A stretch of DNA of 64,000 nucleotides from Capniomyces stellatus (Eukaryota; Kickxellomycota; Harpellomycetes; Harpellales; Legeriomycetaceae), in assembly GCA_001661515.1 (NCBI GenBank), contig LUVW01000011.1:531856-595855 (forward strand), given 5' to 3'. The stretch's first letter is position 1. Every line of letters begins with the position of its first letter. The translations under genes were made by a program, and so were the position numbers. Below are positions 46,737 to 56,363 of this stretch, one piece after another. Below the pieces are notes generated by a model that worked only from the letters and a program-made list of their open reading frames with translations, had not been told where the DNA came from and did not search any database.

Positions 46737-47170
46737 NNNNNNNNNNNNNNNNNNNNNNNNNNNNNNNNNNNNNNNNNNNNNNNNNNNNNNNNNNNNNNNN
46801 NNNNNNNNNNNNNNNNNNNNNNNNNNNNNNNNNNNNNNNNNNNNNNNNNNNNNNNNNNNNNNNNNNNNNNNNNNNNNNNNNNNNNNNNNNNNNNNNNNNN
46901 NNNNNNNNNNNNNNNNNNNNNNNNNNNNNNNNNNNNNNNNNNNNNNNNNNNNNNNNNNNNNNNNNNNNNNNNNNNNNNNNNNNNNNNNNNNNNNNNNNNN
47001 NNNNNNNNNNNNNNNNNNNNNNNNNNNNNNNNNNNNNNNNNNNNNNNNNNNNNNNNNNNNNNNNNNNNNNNNNNNNNNNNNNNNNNNNNNNNNNNNNNNN
47101 NNNNNNNNNNNNNNNNNNNNNNNNNNNNNNNNNNNNNNNNNNNNNNNNNNNNNNNNNNNNNNNNNNNNNN
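46737..47170. other. Assembly gap (434 N)
   Basis: Undetermined bases. Open frames drawn across it are meaningless. Confidence 1.
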
Positions 47171-48312
47171 ACTGATAATGATAATAAAACAAGACTAACA
47201 AATGGGAACGGATAATGGTATGAATAAACAGTAAATGCGAGTAAACAAGTGATCCTTGGATCATAGTACTAGACAAAAACACGAAACACACCGTGTTTAT
47301 GCCATCAGGCATAGAAATTGGAGCAAAGACAGCGGAAACAGCGAAAGTAAACAACAGGCGGCAAATGGGGAGTGGTGAATGGTGATTGATATGGTGCATT
47401 GAGCGCGTCCCAAAAACAAACAATGGAGCTGGCTCAGGATGTTTGTGTATATGTAGCACAATCGACACTTGGAGCAGCAAGAGAGGATTGGTGTATTTAA
47501 AAAGAGGGAGAAGAGGATGGAGTTTAAGAGATACAATAGTGGGTAGGTGCATATATGGAGAATTAGAGAGACAATGGGCATGGGAAAGATAAACAATGCT
47601 AAAGTAATAATGGACGCCAACACGAGCCGAAAATACACAAAACAAACAATCAGAACCAATATAAACAATGATAGTAAGTTATGAAACACGAAAAATACAG
47701 GTGGTAAGAGTATAAAAATACGAAAAACAGTTTTATTAATTGTTAGTAGTAAATAAATAGAAAAAATCCAGAAAAGCAAACAAACAAACGTGTTGGAAAA
47801 AAGTATAAATAACGCGAGTCTCGCAGAATCCCTTCATTCCCTCATTCCATTATTCCTTCATTTATTTGGATATTTAAATCTTTTATCCAAAATAATATAA
47901 TACACTATTAATAATACAAAATAGTAATCCCATTTTTTTTTCAAAATATACCATGGGCCAATCCGGCCAGTTAAGGAGATAAATGTAGTGTTGCAGCCAA
48001 CAACACTAGGTCTGTCCGGGCTATGTACAAGATCAATATTTGCTGGCCAGTATTATGTACCATGTTGTAGCGTGGAGTTGAGAAAGTTGGGCTAGCATAG
48101 AGCAGGCAGTGGTTTATAGTCGTTTACCTGGTGTATTGGTTGGAGTGTGTCACCCAGCCGTGTTTGAGCACCTGTCGAGTGGAATTTGAAACTTGAAACC
48201 TCAAATTAAGGTTAATGAGCACCAGGGAAAGGCATACACGCTGGCAGAGGCTGATATTGGTGTCAAATAATGCATCATCGTTGCCTAATTTAAGATAACT
48301 TTATCATCGGCG
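47171..48312. other. Spacer between gap and transposase relic
   Basis: AT-rich, no gene recognised. From about 47985 the composition becomes more balanced (GGTCTGTCCGGGCTATG), like the transposase relic that follows, so the decayed element may begin there. Confidence 0.4.
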
Positions 48313-48963
48313 GTGGTCCAGTTGACGCAGGCAGCGTGTTTTATAACAGTCAGCAGATTACATTCCTATGTTTTTGTGTTGTCTGTAAAAAAAAGAGGTG
48401 TTATCAAGAGAACGTATTACAACCGCATTTCTGAAAACAGAACCCACGGCAATGTGTATGTTACTGAGTGCTTGTCCAAGATGTTGAAGACACAATTTAT
48501 CAGCAAGCATACTGGTATTAGCACGTGGAGCAACACGGGTACCCGCTTTAGATGCAGTGAGTACCTCTACCATGTCATTGCAATGCTGTATGGCAAGTAC
48601 CCAACAAAGAACATCTTATTGAGCTTATTTATGGAAAATCTCAGCAAGAGTGCAGTAGATGGACACGTTGGCGTATTTTCAGGCTGGTTCAGGGATCTTG
48701 AGAAAACCAGGCCAATAAAGAGAATCAAGAGCCTGGTTGATGGATTCAAGTTTAAGCTGGTTGAGAAAAATACAGGAGATACCAAAAATGACTCCAGTGA
48801 CAGGTAAATCATCAAATACATTGGTAAGAAGCAGCGTGGAGATAAACTAACCCTGAAGCCAGGTAGCTTCAAAACATATCAATCTTATTTTAGGCTAGAT
48901 GACCAGCTGAAGGCGTGTCCATTGAGTGTGTCTGAAAAGAACAAGTGCAAGCAAACCAACTAG
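48313..48963 (+). pseudogene. Transposase-like relic (DDE-type suspected)
   Basis: Open from 48313 to a TAA at 48805, then in the same frame IIKYIGKKQRGDKLTLKPGS and on to TAG at 48961. The segment STWSNTGTRFRCSEYLYHVI, followed some 30 residues later by LFMENLSKSAVDGHVGVFSGWF, has the spacing of 'W.D.G.HFRS...' and 'FFGEHHGKS.VDGHFG.LSRWF'. I associate this pattern with DDE-type transposases and their relatives in fungi and oomycetes. Several expected acidic and histidine positions are altered (D to N, H to L), and there is an internal stop, so it is probably dead. No terminal inverted repeats identified. Other possibility: a domesticated fragment. Confidence 0.5.
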
Positions 48964-50390
48964 AGAGTGCTAGAGACAGCTGACTCAGGAACCGACAGGG
49001 TTGCTGAGAGGAGTCCGTCCGAGGACCCATAAACCACATCGGTTTTGGGTTCAAGATCCAAGCTAGTTCAGAGCAGAAGATTTGAGCTTCTGATTGAATC
49101 GTGACTATGTTTGTTGTAAGGTGGCTGGGTTGGTTCATTTTGTTTGATGCGGTTTCATTACTGCGTCGGACACTACAAGACCAATGCGTTGTGGAAATAG
49201 GTTTGTGGATTTATGGCTAGTTCTAACACAACTAGTCACAGGCTAGGGTCTGTCTACTCTCTTCCCTCAATGGCAACACATTGCTTTGTACATGAACCAA
49301 ACCAAACACCTCTACATTGATAGTTTCCGATTCATTTGCTAGTATTTGGATTGTTTCTTTATTTATTAGCATTCTTGTTTAGTTTTTTTAATATTAATTG
49401 GCTATTGTATTTATAATTTTTAATTTTTACTTATAAATTTTACTTTTAACTTTTAACTTTTAAATTTTTAATTGTATTAGTATTAGTATATTATTTTACT
49501 TTATCAGCAACTAGATTCAATAAATCCAGCTTAAATCTTTCAATTCTTTTGACGTGTAATTCGAGTATACCCAGTTTATTTTGTATTGGTAATTATTTAA
49601 ATACCAAGACCAAAAGTATAAAAATAGCAATCAAGAGAAGATAAAAACGCGATTGAGGAATCAAGATATAGTAAGGTTGTTTGAGTTTTAAATTATCGCA
49701 AATCGAAATTGAAGTAGGGTTTACTGCGGAGAATAGGGACAATAATTGTGAGGAATGAGAGAGAATGTATGAAATGGATTAAAGTTGGGTGGTTTAGGTT
49801 AAATATTGGGACACTTGAAAAAGTTAGGGATTGGTGGTTTTAGAATAGCGGAAGTTCAAGGCAGATAAAGCTGATTGGTTGTGCAAACAAGAGAGGTTAT
49901 ATAAGGAAAACACATAATTTTGGAGAGTAAAAAAGTTGAAGGTAGGTAGGAAGAGTTGTGTTTTGATTATAAAAGTGAGAGGGAATTGATTTGATTGGCG
50001 TTAAAGGACAAGGTTTTGTTTTTAATTGGCAATTTTGGTAATAGCGATAATTAAAAGAAGAATAAGCGGCAAAAAGGAAAAAAAAAGAAAAAGTCTAAAT
50101 GGCGAGATTGGAGAAAAAAGTAGAACTAAAAGATTTCAAGACAAAAGTAAAAGTTAAAAGTAAAGAAAGTTAGTTGGGTGTTTTTGTAACTAGCATGAAT
50201 ACAAAATATATAACGGCGATTAAAAAATTCAAAATAAATAAATTGAAGTAATCAAAGATAAATAGGAGGGAGAAGCAAAACGAAAGGGAACAAGTGAGCT
50301 GGAATAGAAAACTCGATAAAGGGAAGGAGCTTGAGCGAGAAATAAGCAATAGGAAAAAGAAATAATAATAAAACAAAAGAAACAAAAGGA
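48964..50390. other. Spacer upstream of SSM4
   Basis: No gene seen. Contains TTTTAACTTTTAAATT repeats near 49430-49480. The + strand becomes purine-rich from about 50040 towards SSM4. Confidence 0.45.
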
Positions 50391-53300
50391 ATGGATTTAG
50401 TGAATAAAATTGAAGAAGGTAAAGTAGAATATAACAGATTAGAAAGTGGAATAGAGAGAGAGAGAGAGAGAGAGAGATATATATAGGTATAAATGAAGTG
50501 ATATATTGAAACTATAGGAGCGATCTGTAGAGTATGCAGAGGGGAGAGTACAGAGGATGAAGAGTTGTATTATCCATGTAAATGTTCGGGGAGTATAAAA
50601 TATGTGCATCAGACATGGCAAGTGAAAAATAAAGTAGAAGGAAGGATATAAAGATGGAAAGAGGTAAATAGAGAAAAGAAGATAAAGGATAAGAGAATAA
50701 AGAGTAATAAGAGAGTGGTTGTGTAGTTTGATAGAGTGGCTGGAGCATAGTAATAAGAAGACATGCGAGTTGTGTGGGCATTCGTTCAAGTTTTCGCCGA
50801 TATATGCAGAGAATATGCCGAGACGAATACCGCTGGTGGTGTTGATAAAGAGGACGGTGATGCACGAGGTTGAATGGATGCGGCAGGTTTTGCGGGGAGT
50901 TGTGGTGGGGGTGTTGTGGTTGGTGGTGCTGCCTTGTTTGGTGATGTGGATAACGAGGTTTTATTTCTGGAGTGCGCAAGTGGTATTGTTTGGGGGGATG
51001 GGAGAGGGACTGGGTAAAGGACTGGGTAAAGGACTGGAGAAGGGGATGGATAGGGGGGTAGTTAATGGGACAATGGGGTTAGTTTTGGATTCGGCAGTGA
51101 GTTTGGTGGGGAATTTGACAGTTGGAATGGGGGTGGGGGTGGGGGTGGGAGAGGTAGATGGGCGAGTGGGGGGAGTGCTGAATAAACTGGAGAGATTGTG
51201 GCCGTTTTCAGAAAAGTGGGAGGAGGTGGTGCAGAAAGTAAGCTACAGCTACATAAGAGTGTTGGGGGCAGCAGCAACAAAGTACTTGAAAGTTGAGCTG
51301 AGCGAGGAGACAATAAAAAGGGTTTCTACAGAACTGGGAACAATACTAAAGAACAGCATTCAAGGGTCAATGGTAACAACTTTTGCAGTAATCGGGTTTC
51401 TATCAGTGTTTTTCCTAAGAGATTGGATAGTATCAAACGAGATTTTAGAAGACAATTTAGAAGGAGAAGATTTAGTGGATTTAGATTTAGAAGAGGATAA
51501 CTTGGAAGATTTGGATAATTTAGAAGAAGATTTAGATTTAGAAGAAGAAGATTTAGAAGAAGATTTGGATAATTTAGAAGAAGATTTGGATTTAGAGGAT
51601 TTACAAAGAAAAATAGAAACGGAATTAGAAAAGGAATTAAGAGAGTACGATGAATACAACAAGAAAATAAAAGATAAACACGGTAAAACAAACGAAAAGG
51701 AAGCAAATAGTAATGGTAGTAGTAATAGTAATAGTAGTAGTAGTAGTGAAGATTTATGGCATGAAAATCAAGAAGATTTAGAATTAAAAGAAGAAAAGAA
51801 AAGAAAAGAATTAACAGAAGAAATAGAAAGAGCAATAGAAAGAGAAATGGAAATGGAAAGAGAAATGAGAAGAGAAAGAGAAATAGAAATAGAAAGAATG
51901 TTGGAAGGATTAGTAAATAACAATAACAATAACAATAATAATGAAATCGAGATTGAGAATGAAGAAGGGGCAGCAGCTATTCAAGAAGCAGCTGAAGGAT
52001 TGTTGGAGATTCTTGGATTTAGAGGAGCTTTAGCAACAGGACTTCAGTATTTGGTGTTGGTGTTATCGATGGTTAGTTTGGTGATTGGAATCGGAGTGTG
52101 GGTGCCATATGTGATAGGAAAAGTGGTGATAGGATTGGCGGAGAAAATACGGGTTGTGGAGGTAGTACGAGTCCTGGGATTAATGTACAAGAAACTGGAG
52201 CTGGTAATGGACAGAGTGCTTGACAAAATGCTTCCAAAAGCAGGAAATGCAGTAGATGGAGGACACGTACAAGTAGTAAAGGAAGGGTACCAGACTGTCA
52301 GAAGAGTGATAGATATGATGACTGGGTGGCAGAACAAGTATTTCAGGGCAGCAGAATTGATTGTTGCGGGAAAAGTAGGAGAGTTGCAGAAACAGGTGGA
52401 GCGGCTAATTCCTGGGGAGAGACTGGGGGCAGTTCTGGTGGGACTGGGGATGATTCTGGGGATATCGGTGATGATAGTAAAGATTGTGGAATACAAGATT
52501 TCAAAAGTAAATCTAGATTTGGATTTGGATTTGGATTTGGATTTGGATTTGGATTTGGATTTGGATTTGGATTTGGATTTGGATTTGGATTTGGATTTGG
52601 ATGAGAGATTGGGAGCAGTAAATGAAGAGGAACAAAGAAGAATAAGGATGAAGGCAAGAATGAAGGCAAGGATGAAGGCAAGAATATTGACAGGACTTGT
52701 AGGAACGGTTTACAAAGGAGCAAAACTAATGACACAGATGGCTAAAGTAAAGTTTTTCCTATTGATTGAATTGGTGATGTTCCCAATAATGTGTGGGTGG
52801 GGGATTGACCGGGCAGTGAGTGAGCTGTTTGACGGGGAATTTGTGGAGATGAAACGGGCAGTTGTGGGGCGATACTTGGGAGTGGGAATGTTTGGGTTCT
52901 GGTTTATAGGCACGTTTTTTATGTTCAAAGTAGCGAGTTTAGTGGGCAAATGTCGGCAGCTGTTGAGGCCAGGCGTCATGTGGTTTATCCGCAACCCAAA
53001 CGACCCGCAGTTCCAGCCAATGAAAGACATTCTAGAACGGCCCTTTGGAGCGTTGGTGCGCAAGATCTGCATTTCTGTTGCCATGTACGCCATCTTTATT
53101 GAGCTTTTTGTACACGCCACTCTACGTCTTATTGCTGCTTTTTTTGCTTCCCGCAACCTCCTGCTCGCCTACCCCCTCTTCCCCCTGAAACTCTCGGGTC
53201 TTCCCCCAGTCTCCGCGTCCGAGGCCCCGTACAATATTGCCGTTTTCCACTTTGTTTTTCCCGCCCTGGTTCTGTGGGCTAAACCTACGCAGGTTGCTGC

Positions 53301-54975
53301 TGCCCTGCTACTGCGCTGGTGGACCAGTGTAGCCCATCTGCTGCGACTGTCCGAGTTCCTGCTCAACTCCCAGCGTTTTGTCGAGCGCGGAACATGGTTT
53401 ATTCACCACTGGTCCTGGTACTTGAAACCCCTGCCTAACAATCTCGTTGAAACCGCCCACTCAATAATCCTCAACACTAATGGTACATTTGGTACAGATG
53501 GTACAGATAGTGTACATGTACAGCACGAACTTTGGGTCCGCCAAGCCATGGCCAAAATCAAGTTTTCCTCCATCAACCTTGACCAGTACGTCCAGGTCAT
53601 CATCAGTCACGTCCTGGCCGAACATTTCCCTGGCCTGCGTTTCGTCCTCAACGGCCAGCTGCTGCGTGTGCCCAACACCGATTCTTTGGCTGTTGTTCCT
53701 GGTCGCAAAATCATTGTCCCTGTAAATCGCGTTGGTCTGCCAATCAATCCAGCCCACGATTACCTTGCCATAGACTCCCGCAACGGTCCCCGCGGAAACC
53801 TCCGCCTCCAGTCCCTCTACGGCCGGGTTGGTGGCCGCGATTTGCGCTTTAACCCCCTTCATTACTCTATTATTTACTCTCCTAACCACTTCCGACCCAG
53901 ACTTTTTGCCCTTCTTGTCCTTTCCTGGCTTTCTTGGCTTGCTGCCTCTTGTTTCCTGCTGGTCTTTCCCCTCTTTCTCGGCTCTCTTGTCTACTCGTAC
54001 CTCTTTTCCTTCCGTCCTCACCCCATCTACGCCTACAATATTGGTCTTTCTGTCCTTCTCGTTCTTCTCTTTTTCTCCTTTTTCATTTTCAATCTTCTTT
54101 CTTTTCTTTACAACTATTTATCTACTGCTTTTACCCGCTCTACTTCTTTTACTCTCCCCAGAAACAACAACCACCCTCCCAACCCCCGCTTCTACCTCAA
54201 CATCCTCGCCTTCCTCTTCCTCTTTGTCCTTCTTCTTCCCCTCCTTTTTGCTTTTATCTTTACTCTTTACTTTTTCCATTTCTTGTCTGCTACAAACAAC
54301 ATTTCTCTTCTTTTCCCCCACTTTTTCCCCTTCTCCTTTTCTCTTTTCCCCCTCTCACTTCCCCACTCTTTTCTCCAGTCTCTTTCTCTCCCTAATTCTT
54401 TCTCTTCTTCTGCCCTCAGTCCCCTCCATCTTTGGCTTCTTGGCCTGCTCTTTGTCCGCATTCTCTACTCTTTTGTCCACTTTTTCCCCAATTCATTCTA
54501 CTACTCTCTCCTCTCTACCCACTTTGTCTTTGATAATCCTTCCTCCTGGAACATTCCCCTTCTCTTTTCATCCATCTTCCTTCCTCTCCTTACTCTCTCC
54601 CTCCTCTCCCTAATCATTCCCCTCTCCCTCTCCCTCTTTCTTTTCCACTACTTTTACCCCAATTTGTCTCCTTTATTATCTTCTTCTTCTTCTTCTTCAT
54701 TTCCTTTCCTTTCCCCCTTTTTTTCCTTCTCCTCCCTTTTCTCCTACTACTACAACTCCCCCGAGTTTTCCCTCGTCTCCTCCATCACCTTTGCCCTCTT
54801 CTTCTATATTTCCTCCTTCCTAACTCTCTCCTACCTCCTCTACTCCTTTACCTCCTCCCTCTTGATCCATCTACGCGACGAAGAATACATGGTTGGTAAA
54901 CAGTTACGCAACTTGTCTACTTCACCCACCTCCACTTCCACCTCCACTTCCCCTACTCTTATTACCCCCAACTAA
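50391..54975 (+). CDS. SSM4: SSM4/Doa10 (MARCH6-type) ER membrane E3 ubiquitin ligase
   Basis: Three exons, 50391..50418, 50518..50617 and 50727..54975, encode 1458 residues. The N-terminal RING-CH is complete: C13, C16 (CRVC), C30, C32 (CKC), H40, C43 (HQTC), C56, C59 (CELC). The C43 codon is split by intron 2, which has a GC-AG border (ATG|GCAAGT ... TAG|T); no GT donor restores the finger. The first exon supplies MDLVNKIEE, and its phase-1 junction gives [10 protein letters not shown]. Many membrane segments follow, with acidic Leu/Asp/Glu inserts at 51440-51610 and a (Leu-Asp)n run at 52514-52602, and a long hydrophobic C-terminal half. Doa10 degrades misfolded ER and nuclear-envelope proteins with Ubc6/Ubc7. 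The coding strand changes from purine-rich to pyrimidine-rich near 53.1 kb. Confidence 0.93.
52514..52602 (+). repeat. (GGATTT)n coding array inside SSM4
   Basis: About 15 perfect GGATTT hexamers encode (Leu-Asp)n on the cytosolic side between TM segments. Confidence 0.92.
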
Positions 54976-55236
54976 CTACCATTCTTTTTTCTTTTCTTTT
55001 TCTTTTTTTTTCCTTTTGCCTTTTTTTACTTTCTTGGCCTTTCTTTTACTTGTTTTTATTAATTCAACTAGTCCATTTTTATTTTAATATTTTGCTCTTT
55101 TACCCTTTATTAAATTCCTTTTGTTTTTATTTTTGTTAATTCAATATTAATAACCAATCCATATCTTTCCTTTTCTTTCTTTTCTTTCTTTCTTCACTAT
55201 TACTATTATTACCAACTATTCTACTATTCATAAACA
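54976..55236. other. SSM4-MMS2 spacer
   Basis: T- and pyrimidine-rich 261-bp spacer between two same-strand ubiquitin-pathway genes. It serves as SSM4 3' region and MMS2 promoter. Confidence 0.5.
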
Positions 55237-55988
55237 ATGGCTCTAAGTAAGTATTTTCATCCATATATTTCAATCTCATCTTGTTATTTTATGTTTATTT
55301 CTACTTCTGTTCTTTATGTTTAACTCACCCCCCCCCTCCCCCTTTTCTTTTTTTCCCTCTTCTTTGTTTGTTGCTACTTTTACTTTAGTTCCTAGAAACT
55401 TTAGATTACTCGAAGAACTTGAAAAAGGCGAAAAGGGTATCGGTGATGGTGCTTGCAGCTATGGTCTAACCGACTCTGACGATATTACCTTGTCAAACTG
55501 GAACGGAACCATCCTTGGTCTCCCAAACGTAATCTTCTCTTTCTTTTTTTCTTTTTTTTTCCTTTTTTCATCTATTTGTTTATTTATCTATTTGTTTTGT
55601 TTTATTTGTGTACTATATAGTCCTCCTTTGAAAACAGAATCTATTCTCTCAAAATACATTGCGACGAAAACTACCCTGATGGCCCCCCAATCGTCCAGTT
55701 TATAACTAAAATTAACCTGTCCTGTGTAAGCAACAATGGCCAAATCCTCACCTCCAAACTCAACTGCATCAACAATTGGAAACGCTCAAATACTTTGGAA
55801 ACTGTCCTTGTCGAAATTAGACGGTAATTTTCCTTTTATCCTTTTTATTTTCCTTTTCCCTTATTTTTATTCTTCTTTATTTCTCTCTATCCTAATACTA
55901 ATTTACTTGTTGACTTGTTTACTATAGCGAAATGGCTAATCCTTCAAACCGAAGATTATCTCAACCTGTTGAAGGTACCGAATACTAG
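55237..55988 (+). CDS. MMS2: MMS2/UEV, catalytically inactive E2 partner of Ubc13
   Basis: Four exons, 55237..55246 (10 nt), 55389..55528, 55621..55823 and 55928..55988, encode 137 residues, the same length as yeast Mms2. [20 protein letters not shown] is the classic Mms2/UEV1 start. [29 protein letters not shown] and [13 protein letters not shown] follow the UBC fold. At the position of the E2 active-site cysteine (eight before the Trp of NNW) there is Ser; the nearby Cys lies four before that Trp. It is therefore a UEV, not an active E2. Mms2-Ubc13 builds K63-linked ubiquitin chains in error-free DNA damage tolerance. The first intron follows codon 3, so exon 1 holds only ten coding bases. 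Confidence 0.93.
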
Positions 55989-56363
55989 CCAAATTCCACT
56001 TATTCTCTAAACAGAACTACTACATTTACTACTATTCCTATTTCTACTATTTCTATTACTATTATTCTCCACTACTGCCACTATTTATACAAGCCTTACC
56101 ACAGAACTTGTTAGTTGTCATCTTTTTTGTTTTGTTTATTTTTGGTTATTTTTAAAAAAACGAACAGAAATTAAAGTTTAATTTTTATAATTAAATTAAT
56201 CCTAAAAAAGGTTTATAAACTAGAAACTGGATTCTTATTCTTATTCTTAAACCAAGGAGTTATAGCTATATTTAATGTAAACTATCCACTACCACCAGTC
56301 CTTATTTTCTCTGCATTTCATAAACTCATCTCACACTCCTGTTTTTTCGCTCATTTCGTGATG
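55989..56363. other. Convergent spacer MMS2/METTL16
   Basis: AT-rich, between convergent 3' ends, with TACTATTTCTATTACTATT-type repeats at about 56020-56090. Nothing else recognised. Confidence 0.45.

Noticed and set aside
46664..47645. Open frames crossing the N run
   Set aside because: They exist only because undetermined bases contain no stop codons.
47297..47779. 160-codon minus-strand hydrophobic frame right of the gap
   Set aside because: Composition matches AT-rich non-coding DNA; no motif and no clear start.
49040..49075. Possible tRNA B-box (GGGTTCAAGATCC)
   Set aside because: No matching A-box or cloverleaf could be drawn around it.
53828..54613. 261-codon alternative frame within SSM4
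   Set aside because: Hydrophobic only because the DNA is T/C-rich; overlaps a well-supported frame.
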